A DNA stretch of 35,552 bases. It comes from Pirellulaceae bacterium. GTDB taxonomy: Bacteria > Planctomycetota > Planctomycetia > Pirellulales > Pirellulaceae. A program made the translations under genes and the position numbers. Positions 7,037 through 14,789 of this stretch are shown one piece after another (position 1 is the first letter of the stretch; every line of letters begins with the position of its first letter). The notes under the pieces are model-generated. The model made no database searches, was not told the DNA's origin, and saw only the letters and a program-made list of their open reading frames with translations. The stretch lies in contig JADHUC010000098.1 of NCBI GenBank assembly GCA_016784735.1, positions 1-35,552 on the forward strand, written 5' to 3'.

Positions 7037-7100
7037 AAACGTGAAAAAAATCTCAGATAGACAGGAATCTCACCGTTGAAACGTGAAAAAAATCTCAGAT
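7037..7100. promoter_or_regulatory. Two direct-repeat operator boxes upstream of aprB, Rex-like
   Basis: An identical 22-base element occurs at 7037-7058 and 7079-7100. Its core ACGTGAAAAAAATCTCAG fits the Rex consensus at 13 of 18 positions. The copies are 42 bp apart, which is four helical turns, so bound proteins would sit on the same DNA face. The second ends four bases before a candidate -35 box. A third copy in opposite orientation lies at 6227-6242. Confidence 0.6.
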
Positions 7101-7104
7101 GGGG

Positions 7105-7132
7105 TTGACGCCCGTTTTTCTTCGGTTAGAAA
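7105..7132 (+). promoter_or_regulatory. Candidate promoter of the apr operon
   Basis: TTGACG (7105-7110) is followed after 16 bases by TAGAAA (7127-7132), a fair sigma-70-type match. It lies immediately downstream of the paired operator boxes and would give an aprB leader of roughly 120 bases. Only the hexamers and their placement support this. Confidence 0.4.
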
Positions 7133-7262
7133 GCAAGAGTGGGAACTTTCTGTAATGGACCCACATGACCTTTTATCAAACGATGCCGATGTCGGCTTCG
7201 AGTAACATATTTCAGTCGGGTTCTCGGATATACCCTTATCTCATGAGGAGGGAGGAACAAAG

Positions 7263-7730
7263 ATGCCAAGTTATGTGATTCCGGACAAATGTGACGGCTG
7301 CAAGGCCCTCGACAAGACGGCCTGCCAGTACATTTGCCCCAACGACCTGATGGTCTTGGACAAGGAACAGATGAAGGCCTACAATCAAGATCCGCAGATG
7401 TGCTGGGAGTGCTATAGCTGCGTCAAGATCTGTCCGACGCAGGCAGTCGAAGTGCGTGGCTATGCGGACTTTGTGCCACTGGGCGCAAGTGCTACCGCCA
7501 TGCGGAGCACCGAAGACATCATGTGGACGATTCAATTCCGCAGCAAGGACATTCGGCCAAAGCGTTTCAAGTTCCCGATCCGTAGGGGAGTCGAAGAGGG
7601 CAAAGCCCAACCGTTCGACCACTATCCCACCGGCGACGACGATCTGAAGAGCCCGACGCTGATGTGCGAACCGACGGGCCTGAACACCGAGAAGGGCCCC
7701 GTGAAGTTCGACAAGGTCCCGACTCTGTAA
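7263..7730 (+). CDS. aprB: Adenylylsulfate reductase, beta subunit (AprB)
   Basis: 155 residues. It is the electron-transfer subunit of cytoplasmic APS reductase, passing electrons to the AprA flavin. Two [4Fe-4S] motifs lie in the first 65 residues: Cys-Asp-Gly-Cys with Cys-Gln-Tyr-Ile-Cys-Pro, then Cys-Trp-Glu-Cys-Tyr-Ser-Cys-Val-Lys-Ile-Cys-Pro. The C-terminal tail (Phe-Arg-Ser-Lys-Asp-Ile-Arg-Pro-Lys-Arg-Phe-Lys-Phe-Pro) is typical of AprB and wraps around AprA. The start is ATG 7263, preceded by a strong GAGGAGGGAGG. It is the first gene of the sulfate-reduction island, behind the Rex-like boxes, with aprA 63 bases on. Confidence 0.97.
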   Translation: MPSYVIPDKCDGCKALDKTACQYICPNDLMVLDKEQMKAYNQDPQMCWECYSCVKICPTQAVEVRGYADFVPLGASATAMRSTEDIMWTIQFRSKDIRPKRFKFPIRRGVEEGKAQPFDHYPTGDDDLKSPTLMCEPTGLNTEKGPVKFDKVPTL

Positions 7731-7793
7731 TCGTGCGGCGAGTGTGTAAGGGTCTGTTTTCTTCGGTAAAGAAACTCTTAAGGAGTAAGCATA

Positions 7794-9686
7794 ATGGCGG
7801 ATTTCGAGACGGTAACGGTTGAGACCGACCTGCTCATCTGCGGCGGCGGGATGGCCGCCTGCGGAGCGGCAGTGGAAGCGTCCTATTGGGCGAAGAAACA
7901 CAATCTGAAGGTGACGGTGGTCGACAAGGCAGCTATGGATCGATCCGGTGCGGTCGCCATGGGCCTGTCAGCCATCAACCAGTACGTAGACCTGAACAGC
8001 GGCAACAATACGCTGGACGACTACCTTACCTATGTCCGTAACGACTTGATGGGCATCACCCGCGAAGACCTCGTGGCCAGTATCGCACGCCACGTGGACT
8101 CGTCGGTCCACCTGTTCGAGAAATGGGGCCTGCCCATCTGGAAGGACGAGGAAGGCAAGTACGTTCACGAGGGTCGTTGGCAGTTGATGATCAACGGCGA
8201 ATCGTACAAAGTGATCGTGGCCGAGGCAGCCAAGAATGCCCTGGCAGAGGCCGGCGGCGAACTGATCGAACGCGTCTTCATCACCCACCCGCTGGTCAAG
8301 GACGGCAAGTGCGTCGGCGCGATTGGTTTCAGCGTCCGTGAGAATAAGGTGTACGTGTTCAAAGCCAAGGCCACTCTCTGTGTCATGGGTGGTGCGGTGC
8401 ATGTGTTCAAGCCGCGCTCGACTGGCGAGGGCTTCGGCCGATCGTGGTATCCCCCGTTCAACTCGGGTGCCAGCGCGTTCTTCACCATCTACGGCGGTGC
8501 CGAGATGACCTGCCAAGAGGTCCGGTTCATTCCGGTCCGCTTCAAGGACGCTTACGGGCCGGTCGGTGCGTGGTTCCTGCTGTTTAAGTCGATTGCCACC
8601 AACGCTCAAGGCGGCAACTACATGCAGGAAAACGCTGGCGAGTTGGAGAAATGGGCTCCGTACGGTAAGGTCAAGCCGCGTCCGGCCAACATCCGCAACT
8701 GGCTGATGATGATGGACGTGATGGACGGCAAGAGCCCGATCTACATGCAGACGCACGAAGCGATCCAGCGGATCTCCGATAAAACGGAGGACCCGAAGGA
8801 ACGCAAGAAGAAGCTCAAGGAACTCGAGTCCGAGGCTTGGGAAGACTTCCTCGACATGACCATCTCGCAGGCCATCCTGTGGGCGGCGACCAACACCGAG
8901 CCGGAGGTGAAGCCCTCGGAGATCATGGCATGCGATCCGTACTTCATCGGCTCGCACTCCGGTGCGTCCGGTGCCTGGGTATCCGGTCCGGAAGACCTCC
9001 AGACCGACGCGACCAAGGACGAGTACTGCTGGGGGCCTCCGCACATGACGACCGTTCCGGGCATGTTCGCCGCGGGCGACGCGTCGGGTGCTTCCAGCCA
9101 CAAGTTCTCCTCCGGTTCGCACGCCGAGGGACGCATCGCCGCCAAGGCCATGGTGTCCTACGTTGTTGACAATCCCGCCGCCCCCGAAGTGGACCAGGCA
9201 CAGGTCGACGCACTGACTGCGGAGATCCTCAAGCCACTCGACACGTTCGAGGAGCACAAGGGTGCGACAACCGATCCGGACATCAATCCGAACTACATTC
9301 GTCCCACGCAGTTTATGTACCGGCTGCAGAAGATCATGGACGAGTATGCGGGTGGTGTTTCGAGTCAGTTCAAGACCAGCGACAAGCTGATCGAGAGGGG
9401 CATGGAGCTAATGGACTTCCTTAGGGAAGACGCGCAGAGCCTCGCTGCCGAGAATCTGCACGAACTCATGCGATGCTGGGAGAGTGTCCACCGGATGTAT
9501 CAGGGGGATGCTCACATGCGTTCGATCCTCTTCCGTGAGGAAACGCGTTGGCCGGGCTACTACTTCCGCTCGGACAAGCCCGATATGGATGACGAGAACT
9601 GGCTCGCCTTCTGCAACTGTGTCTTCAACAAGGACACAGGCGAGTGGACGATGATGAAAAAGCCCGTGAAATACATTTCACAGTAA
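7794..9686 (+). CDS. aprA: Adenylylsulfate reductase, alpha subunit (AprA)
   Basis: 630 residues. It is the FAD subunit that reduces adenosine 5'-phosphosulfate to sulfite and AMP. The N-terminus carries the FAD motif Cys-Gly-Gly-Gly-Met-Ala-Ala-Cys-Gly-Ala. The conserved AprA segments Arg-Ser-Gly-Ala-Val-Ala-Met-Gly-Leu-Ser-Ala-Ile-Asn, Gly-Glu-Ser-Tyr-Lys and Phe-Ala-Ala-Gly-Asp (flavin C-terminal motif) are present. The length is close to that of characterised AprA. The start at ATG 7794 follows AAGGAG. A GC-rich hairpin follows the stop, so aprBA may be transcribed partly as its own unit ahead of qmo. Confidence 0.97.
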   Translation: MADFETVTVETDLLICGGGMAACGAAVEASYWAKKHNLKVTVVDKAAMDRSGAVAMGLSAINQYVDLNSGNNTLDDYLTYVRNDLMGITREDLVASIARHVDSSVHLFEKWGLPIWKDEEGKYVHEGRWQLMINGESYKVIVAEAAKNALAEAGGELIERVFITHPLVKDGKCVGAIGFSVRENKVYVFKAKATLCVMGGAVHVFKPRSTGEGFGRSWYPPFNSGASAFFTIYGGAEMTCQEVRFIPVRFKDAYGPVGAWFLLFKSIATNAQGGNYMQENAGELEKWAPYGKVKPRPANIRNWLMMMDVMDGKSPIYMQTHEAIQRISDKTEDPKERKKKLKELESEAWEDFLDMTISQAILWAATNTEPEVKPSEIMACDPYFIGSHSGASGAWVSGPEDLQTDATKDEYCWGPPHMTTVPGMFAAGDASGASSHKFSSGSHAEGRIAAKAMVSYVVDNPAAPEVDQAQVDALTAEILKPLDTFEEHKGATTDPDINPNYIRPTQFMYRLQKIMDEYAGGVSSQFKTSDKLIERGMELMDFLREDAQSLAAENLHELMRCWESVHRMYQGDAHMRSILFREETRWPGYYFRSDKPDMDDENWLAFCNCVFNKDTGEWTMMKKPVKYISQ

Positions 9687-9706
9687 GGGCTTACCGCTTT
9701 ATGGAT

Positions 9707-9736
9707 CTTCGGGCGTCGCGCACGCGGCGCCCGAAG
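9707..9736 (+). terminator. GC-rich hairpin after aprA, possible terminator
   Basis: CTTCGGGCG pairs with CGCCCGAAG, and the inner CGCG pairs with CGCG, leaving a very short loop. It sits 20 bases after the aprA stop. The downstream stretch is only moderately T-rich (TCTCTGTTTCTGG), so it may act as a partial terminator or as an mRNA-end stabiliser. Confidence 0.5.
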
Positions 9737-9773
9737 GTCTCTGTTTCTGGTTGCTTCTAGGTCTTTCCGGCCT

Positions 9774-9897
9774 CCACATCGACCGTGAATTCTCGATGTG
9801 GCCGCAAGAGAATAGTTCTGTCGTTTAACCGCAAGCCGGAGGCGTGCGCGGTATCGGCGAGGGTGCCTTTACGGACGGTTCCGGCTTTGCGGTTAAA
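9774..9897. repeat. Two nested-type hairpins in the aprA / zinc-ribbon gap
   Basis: CCACATCG (9774-9781) pairs with CGATGTGG (9794-9801). A longer arm pair follows at 9824-9840 and 9880-9897, starting TTTAACCGCAA and ending TTGCGGTTAAA. It is perfect apart from a one-base bulge, around a 39-base centre. No protein is seen here. It could be a small mobile repeat or a folded 5' leader of the next gene. Confidence 0.45.
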
Positions 9898-9921
9898 TGA
9901 TAATTGGCGCGAGCACACCTG

Positions 9922-10206
9922 ATGGCAGATACCCGTCCAACCTGTCCCCATTGTGATTCCCACCTGAAAAAGTGGCTGGTACCGGAAGGGGCGAGTTGGG
10001 ACGAGGAGTTCTTCTTCGTCTGCTTCAACGACGATTGCCCTTACTACAAGAAGGGCTGGGATTGGATGATGGAGCAGTACAGTCAAAAGGCTTCGTACCG
10101 GTTTACGATCAATCCTACAACCGGCGCGTCGACGATGATTCCAGTTTGGTCGGATATCGCGACCCGGGAGATGATTGTGGAAGACGACGACGGAGGTGAC
10201 CAGTGA
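9922..10206 (+). CDS. Small zinc-ribbon protein, function unknown
   Basis: 94 residues from ATG 9922. A TTG six codons upstream is possible, but neither start has a clear ribosome site. Cys-Pro-His-Cys near the start and Cys-Phe-Asn-Asp-Asp-Cys about 23 residues later form a one-domain zinc ribbon, followed by an aromatic segment (Lys-Lys-Gly-Trp-Asp-Trp-Met) and an acidic C-terminus. It overlaps the next gene by 4 bases (GTGA), so it is translationally coupled to the YkgJ-type protein. Placed between aprBA and qmoABC, the pair may help assemble or regulate the APS reductase-Qmo system. No family function is known to me. Confidence 0.75.
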   Translation: MADTRPTCPHCDSHLKKWLVPEGASWDEEFFFVCFNDDCPYYKKGWDWMMEQYSQKASYRFTINPTTGASTMIPVWSDIATREMIVEDDDGGDQ

Positions 10207-11093
10207 GCGACGAGAACGCCGGCCCCGTCCCAGATGACCCACGTGAACAGTTACAGGAAAAGATCCTGACGGACTCTCCTCGGCTCGGCCCGGACGACAC
10301 ATTCAAGTTTGCCTGCCATCCAGGCATCTCGTGTTTCAACAAGTGCTGCGGCGACGTGAACATCTTCCTGTCGCCGTACGATGTGCTGCGCATGAAGCGA
10401 CGTCTGGAAATGACGTCGGGCGAATTTCTCGACAAATACACGCTGCTGCCCGTTCAGAAAGGAATGAAGACGCCCGTCGTTGTCCTGCGGATGAAAGACG
10501 ACGACGCGAAGACGTGTCAATTCCTGACGGGCGAAGGTTGTGGCATCTACTCGGATCGGCCGTGGCCTTGCCGCATGTACCCGTTGGGCTTGGCGGCCTC
10601 GAAAGATACGCCGGACGGCTGGCGTGGTGAGCGGTTCTACTTCCTGATGCGGGAAGAGGGTTGCCAGGGGCTGTGCGAAGCGAAGGACTGGACGGTACGC
10701 CAGTGGCTTGAAGACCAAGGCATCGACGAGTACGACGAATGGGGCGAAGCGTTCAAGGAACTGACTCTTCACGATTTCTTCGAGACGGGCGGTACGCTCA
10801 CCCCCGACAAAATGCACATGTTGTTCGTCGCGTGCTATGACCTGGACAAGTTTCGGGAGTTTGTGTTCGAAAGCACGCTCCTGGACCGGTTCGAGGTGGA
10901 CGAGGATTTCGTCGAACAGATGCGCTACGACGAGGAATCGCTATTGCGTTTCGCGTTCCTGTGGCTCCGGTTCAGTCTGTTCGGCGAGGAGACGGTGAAA
11001 GTAAAGGCGGACGTGGCCGAGGCATTTCAGGGCAACCTCGACAAGAGGAAGATGTTCGGCAAGGAATCGGCCACGGACCCCGCAGAGGAATAA
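10203..11093 (+). CDS. YkgJ-family cysteine-cluster protein
   Basis: 296 residues starting at GTG 10203, which overlaps the upstream stop and has GGAGG six bases before it. The N-terminal half shows the YkgJ/UPF0153 cysteine pattern: Phe-Ala-Cys-His-Pro-Gly-Ile-Ser-Cys-Phe-Asn-Lys-Cys-Cys, then Cys-Gln-Phe-Leu, Gly-Cys-Gly-Ile-Tyr, Arg-Pro-x-Pro-Cys-Arg-x-Tyr-Pro, and later Gly-Cys-Gln-Gly-Leu-Cys. This family is thought to bind iron-sulfur or zinc. The C-terminal half is helical and acidic, unlike the minimal 120-residue family members. It is three bases upstream of qmoA, inside the qmo operon, which suggests a role linked to Fe-S maturation of Apr/Qmo. Confidence 0.8.
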   Translation: MSDENAGPVPDDPREQLQEKILTDSPRLGPDDTFKFACHPGISCFNKCCGDVNIFLSPYDVLRMKRRLEMTSGEFLDKYTLLPVQKGMKTPVVVLRMKDDDAKTCQFLTGEGCGIYSDRPWPCRMYPLGLAASKDTPDGWRGERFYFLMREEGCQGLCEAKDWTVRQWLEDQGIDEYDEWGEAFKELTLHDFFETGGTLTPDKMHMLFVACYDLDKFREFVFESTLLDRFEVDEDFVEQMRYDEESLLRFAFLWLRFSLFGEETVKVKADVAEAFQGNLDKRKMFGKESATDPAEE

Positions 11094-11096
11094 TCG

Positions 11097-12380
11097 ATGA
11101 GCGGAAACGGCAAGAAGGGGAAGGTCCTCGTGATCGGCGGCGGGATCAGTGGTATCACCGCGGTGATCGAGGCCTCCGAAGCCGGTTGCGAAGTGGTGCT
11201 GGTCGAGAAGAATGCCTACCTGGGCGGCCGTGTGGCCCGAATGAATCAGTATTTCCCGAAGTTGTGCCCACCTAGCTGCGGTTTGGAAATCAATTACCGC
11301 CGGCTCAGGGCAAGTACCAACATCAGGTGCCTGACACTTTCGCAAGTCGAAAAGATCACGGGCGAGCCGGGCCGCTACCAAGTTTCCATCCAGCGGACTC
11401 CGCGGTTTGTCAACAACAAGTGCACTGCATGCGGCGAGTGCGTGAAAGCCTGTCCGGTGGACCGTCCCGACGAGTTCAACGCCGGGATGAGCACGACCAA
11501 GGCCGTCTATGTGCCGTTCGACATGGCTTATCCGCTTCAGTACGTCATCGACGGCGACGTTTGCCCAGGGGCCGAATGCGGCAAGTGCGTCGAGGCATGT
11601 CCCTATGACGCAATCGAACTCGACATGAAGCCTGAAACGGTCGAGGTCGAAGCTCAAGCGATCATCTGGGCCACCGGCTGGGAGCCCTACGAGGCGGGGC
11701 AGATCGAGGGTCTCGGCTTTGGCTCGTCACCGAACATAATCACGAACGTGATGATGGAACGGCTGGCGGCGAAGAATGGGCCAACAGAAGGCAAGATTCA
11801 ACGGCCGTCGGATTCGAAAGAAGTCGAGACGATCGCGTTTGTGCAGTGTGCCGGCTCGCGAGACGAGAACTACCTGAAACACTGCTCCGGCGTCTGCTGC
11901 ATGGGGTCCCTGAAACAGGCTCGGTACGTACGCGAGCAGTATCCGGAAGCCCAAATCTACATCTTCTACATCGACATTCGTGCGCCCGGCCGGCTCGAAG
12001 ACTTCTATGCCGAGGTGCAGAAGGATGAGAAGCTCCAATTGATCAAAGGCAAGGTGGCCAAGATCACGGAGGACGCGGCCAGCGGGGATTTGGTAGTCGA
12101 AGCCGAAGACACCCTGGCGGGCGAACGCGTTAACCAGAAAGTCAACCTCGTTGTATTGGCGACAGGCATCGTTCCGGCGGATGCGGCGAAAGTCAGCATC
12201 GAGGCGGGCGGAAACCTGCAGAGAGACGAGCATGGGTTCCTGACAAACGATCAGCCCCTTGCCGGCATGCTTGGCGCCGGGTGCGCTAAACGGCCGGTCG
12301 ACGTAGCGGCATGCGTGCGGGACGCCACGGGCACCGCTTTGAAGGCCCTCCAGATATGCGTGGAACAGGCTGGTGAGTGA
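11097..12380 (+). CDS. qmoA: Quinone-interacting oxidoreductase subunit QmoA (HdrA-like flavoprotein)
   Basis: 427 residues. It is a soluble FAD subunit of QmoABC, the membrane complex that delivers menaquinol electrons to APS reductase. The N-terminal Gly-Gly-Gly-Ile-Ser-Gly-Ile FAD loop is clear and is followed by the HdrA Cys-Pro-Pro-Ser-Cys-Gly segment. Two ferredoxin-like clusters follow: Cys-Thr-Ala-Cys-Gly-Glu-Cys-Val-Lys-Ala-Cys-Pro and Cys-Gly-Lys-Cys-Val-Glu-Ala-Cys-Pro. The conserved Gln-Cys-Ala-Gly-Ser-Arg-Asp and Cys-Ser-Gly-Val-Cys-Cys motif is in the second half. The start is three bases after the ykgJ stop, and the end overlaps qmoB by eight bases. Confidence 0.95.
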   Translation: MSGNGKKGKVLVIGGGISGITAVIEASEAGCEVVLVEKNAYLGGRVARMNQYFPKLCPPSCGLEINYRRLRASTNIRCLTLSQVEKITGEPGRYQVSIQRTPRFVNNKCTACGECVKACPVDRPDEFNAGMSTTKAVYVPFDMAYPLQYVIDGDVCPGAECGKCVEACPYDAIELDMKPETVEVEAQAIIWATGWEPYEAGQIEGLGFGSSPNIITNVMMERLAAKNGPTEGKIQRPSDSKEVETIAFVQCAGSRDENYLKHCSGVCCMGSLKQARYVREQYPEAQIYIFYIDIRAPGRLEDFYAEVQKDEKLQLIKGKVAKITEDAASGDLVVEAEDTLAGERVNQKVNLVVLATGIVPADAAKVSIEAGGNLQRDEHGFLTNDQPLAGMLGAGCAKRPVDVAACVRDATGTALKALQICVEQAGE

Positions 12381-14628
12381 TAACGACAAAAAGATAGCCG
12401 TTTGGGTTTGCCAAGGTTGCGACATCGCAAAGTCGCTCGACGTCGACGCGCTCGAGTCGCTCGCCACGGGTGATTGCGGGGCCGACTCGTGCGCCACGCA
12501 TTCGTACTTGTGTGGCGACGAAGGTGTCGAACTGATCAAGAAGGAAATCCAGGACGGTGCTAACACCATCGTTGTCGCCGCATGTTCACCCAGATTCAAC
12601 GTGGATACGTTCGCGTTTGACGGGGTTCTGACCGAACGGGTGAACCTGCGAGAAATGGTCGTCTGGAGTCATCCGCCGAACGACGAAGATACCCAGATGC
12701 TCGCCGAAGACTATCTTCGGATGGGCGTTGTCCGGGCAAAGAAGGCTGCAGTCCCCGATCCTTTCGAGACCGAGATCGACAAGACGATCATGGTCGTCGG
12801 TGGCGGACAGAGCGGGATGACCGCGGCGGAAGAAGCAGCCGGAGCCGGCTACCAGGTCGTGCTGGTCGAGAAGGAGGCACAACTGGGCGGCTGGTTGAAC
12901 AAGTTCGCCAGACTGTTTCCCAAGAAGCCGCCGTATCGGGAGGCGGAGAAGGTCGACTTGGCGTCGCGGATCGCCGAGATCGAAGGCAACGATCGAATCA
13001 CCGTTCATCTGGGTGCGACGATCGAGAAGATCAACGGTCAGCCCGGCCAGTTCGACGTCTCGGTGCAGGCCAACGGTACAGCCACCGAATTTCGCGTTGG
13101 TGCCATCGTACAAGCCACTGGCTGGAAGCCCTACGACGCATCGAAGCTCGGCCATCTGGGGCATGGCTCGCCGAACGTCATTACCAACGTTCAAATGGAA
13201 GAAATGGCCGCGGCGGGCAAGATCGTTCGTCCCTCGGACGGCAAACCGGCCCGGCGGATTGCGTTCGTTCAGTGTGCCGGCTCGCGAGATGAAGAGCACC
13301 TGCCGTATTGCTCGGGCGTGTGCTGCCGCGTTTCGCTTAAACAGGCGCTTTGGGTTCGGGAACTCGACGCCGATACAGAAGCTTACGTGTTGTACAAGGA
13401 CATTCGGGCCCCCGGACAGTACGAGGACTTCTATCGCCGGGCTCAAGAAGATCCCGGGATCTTCTTCACCAAGGGCGAAGTGATCTCGGTGAAAGAGACG
13501 GGCGGTCATAACTTGCTTGTCGACATGGACGACACACTGATCGACAAGCACATCCAGCTTGAGGCTGATCTGGTCGTATTGGCTACCGGAATGGTGCCGG
13601 TGGCAGCCGACGGCGAGGCCATTCGCTTGCTTCGAGACGCTCAGGCGGTCATCGAAAAAGGCGAGGCAGGTGCACAACTGGAAGCCGCGAAGGTAACCGC
13701 TGAAGAACTGAAGGGCCACGACGGAACGGAGATTCTGAACCTCGGCTACCGGCAAGGGCCGGATCTACCGTCGCTGCGGTACCAGTTCCCCGATTCGCAC
13801 TTCATTTGCTTCCCCTACGAGACGCGGCGTACGGGCGTTTACGCGGCTGGTTGCGTGCGGGCGCCGAACGACTGCGACGCATGCCGGGAGGATGCCTCCG
13901 GTGCCGCTCTGAAGGCCATTCAGACTGTGGAACTTGCTTCCCGCGGAGCCACAGTGCATCCGCGATGGGAAGACCGATCCTATCCCGACTTCGCGCTGCA
14001 ACGCTGCACGCAATGCAAACGTTGCACCGAGGAATGCCCGTTCGGTACCATAAACGAGGACGAAAAGGGCACGCCCCAACCCAATGTCACTCGATGCCGT
14101 CGCTGCGGCATCTGTCTGGGTGCCTGCCCCGAGCGGATCGTGTCGTTCAAGGACTACTCGATCGATATCGTTTCGTCGATGATCAAGGCGGTCGAGATTC
14201 CCGATGAGTTCGAAGAAAAGCCCCGTTTGTTGGGGCTGCTTTGCGAGAATGATGCGTATCCGGCCTTGGACGTGGCGGGGCTGCAACGAATCCAACATAG
14301 TAATTGGATCCGGTTCATTCCGGTCCGGTGCTTGGGGGCGGTGAACGTCGTCTGGATCGCCGATGCGTTGTCGTGCGGTTACGACGGAATCTTGCTCGTA
14401 GGCTGCAAATCCGGGGATGACTACCAGTGCCATTTCGTGCGTGGCAGCGAACTGATGGGTACCCGGGGTGACAACATTCGAGACAAACTGAACTCGCTTG
14501 CATTGGAGGAAGAGCGAGTGCGCGTCGAGCAGATCGAGATCGCCGAATACGATAAGCTGGCGCAAATCGTCAATGAATTCGCAGAGGAAATTGAAGAAAT
14601 CGGAATGAATCCCTTTAAGGGGTTTTAG
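12373..14628 (+). CDS. qmoB: Quinone-interacting oxidoreductase subunit QmoB (HdrA-MvhD fusion)
   Basis: 751 residues from GTG 12373, inside the qmoA end. A short N-terminal domain precedes the HdrA-like flavin core (Gly-Gly-Gly-Gln-Ser-Gly-Met at about 140) with Gln-Cys-Ala-Gly-Ser-Arg-Asp and Cys-Ser-Gly-Val-Cys-Cys. Then come two [4Fe-4S] motifs (Cys-Thr-Gln-Cys-Lys-Arg-Cys-Thr-Glu-Glu-Cys-Pro and Cys-Arg-Arg-Cys-Gly-Ile-Cys-Leu-Gly-Ala-Cys-Pro) and a C-terminal MvhD-type domain (Arg-Cys-Leu-Gly-Ala-Val-Asn and Gly-Cys-Lys-Ser-Gly-Asp-Asp-Tyr-Gln-Cys-His). This order is that of QmoB. The protein is cytoplasmic and docks to QmoA and QmoC. The gap to qmoC holds a repeat element. Confidence 0.95.
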   Translation: MSDNDKKIAVWVCQGCDIAKSLDVDALESLATGDCGADSCATHSYLCGDEGVELIKKEIQDGANTIVVAACSPRFNVDTFAFDGVLTERVNLREMVVWSHPPNDEDTQMLAEDYLRMGVVRAKKAAVPDPFETEIDKTIMVVGGGQSGMTAAEEAAGAGYQVVLVEKEAQLGGWLNKFARLFPKKPPYREAEKVDLASRIAEIEGNDRITVHLGATIEKINGQPGQFDVSVQANGTATEFRVGAIVQATGWKPYDASKLGHLGHGSPNVITNVQMEEMAAAGKIVRPSDGKPARRIAFVQCAGSRDEEHLPYCSGVCCRVSLKQALWVRELDADTEAYVLYKDIRAPGQYEDFYRRAQEDPGIFFTKGEVISVKETGGHNLLVDMDDTLIDKHIQLEADLVVLATGMVPVAADGEAIRLLRDAQAVIEKGEAGAQLEAAKVTAEELKGHDGTEILNLGYRQGPDLPSLRYQFPDSHFICFPYETRRTGVYAAGCVRAPNDCDACREDASGAALKAIQTVELASRGATVHPRWEDRSYPDFALQRCTQCKRCTEECPFGTINEDEKGTPQPNVTRCRRCGICLGACPERIVSFKDYSIDIVSSMIKAVEIPDEFEEKPRLLGLLCENDAYPALDVAGLQRIQHSNWIRFIPVRCLGAVNVVWIADALSCGYDGILLVGCKSGDDYQCHFVRGSELMGTRGDNIRDKLNSLALEEERVRVEQIEIAEYDKLAQIVNEFAEEIEEIGMNPFKGF

Positions 14629-14660
14629 TAGATCACATTTGTGTGGCGGGCATGCGTCGC

Positions 14661-14755
14661 GTAGCCCCGGTAGGTCAGGCTGTGCCTGACGAGATGGGGT
14701 GCTGACAACGCGATCGCTGGTTTCCGTCAGGCACAGCCTGACCTACTTTGGCTAC
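14661..14755. repeat. Inverted-repeat element between qmoB and qmoC
   Basis: Perfect 22-bp arms lie at 14670-14691 and 14725-14746. Each arm itself contains the palindrome GTCAGGCTGTGCCTGAC or its reverse complement, and outer GTAGCC/GGCTAC (14661-14666, 14750-14755) extend the dyad. I associate GTAGGTCAGGC-type elements with dispersed intergenic repeats of planctomycete genomes. It interrupts an operon that is otherwise tightly packed and would fold into a strong mRNA hairpin ahead of qmoC. Confidence 0.75.
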
Positions 14756-14789
14756 GGCCACAGGGTCGGGCTAGGGAGTATTCGCTAGA

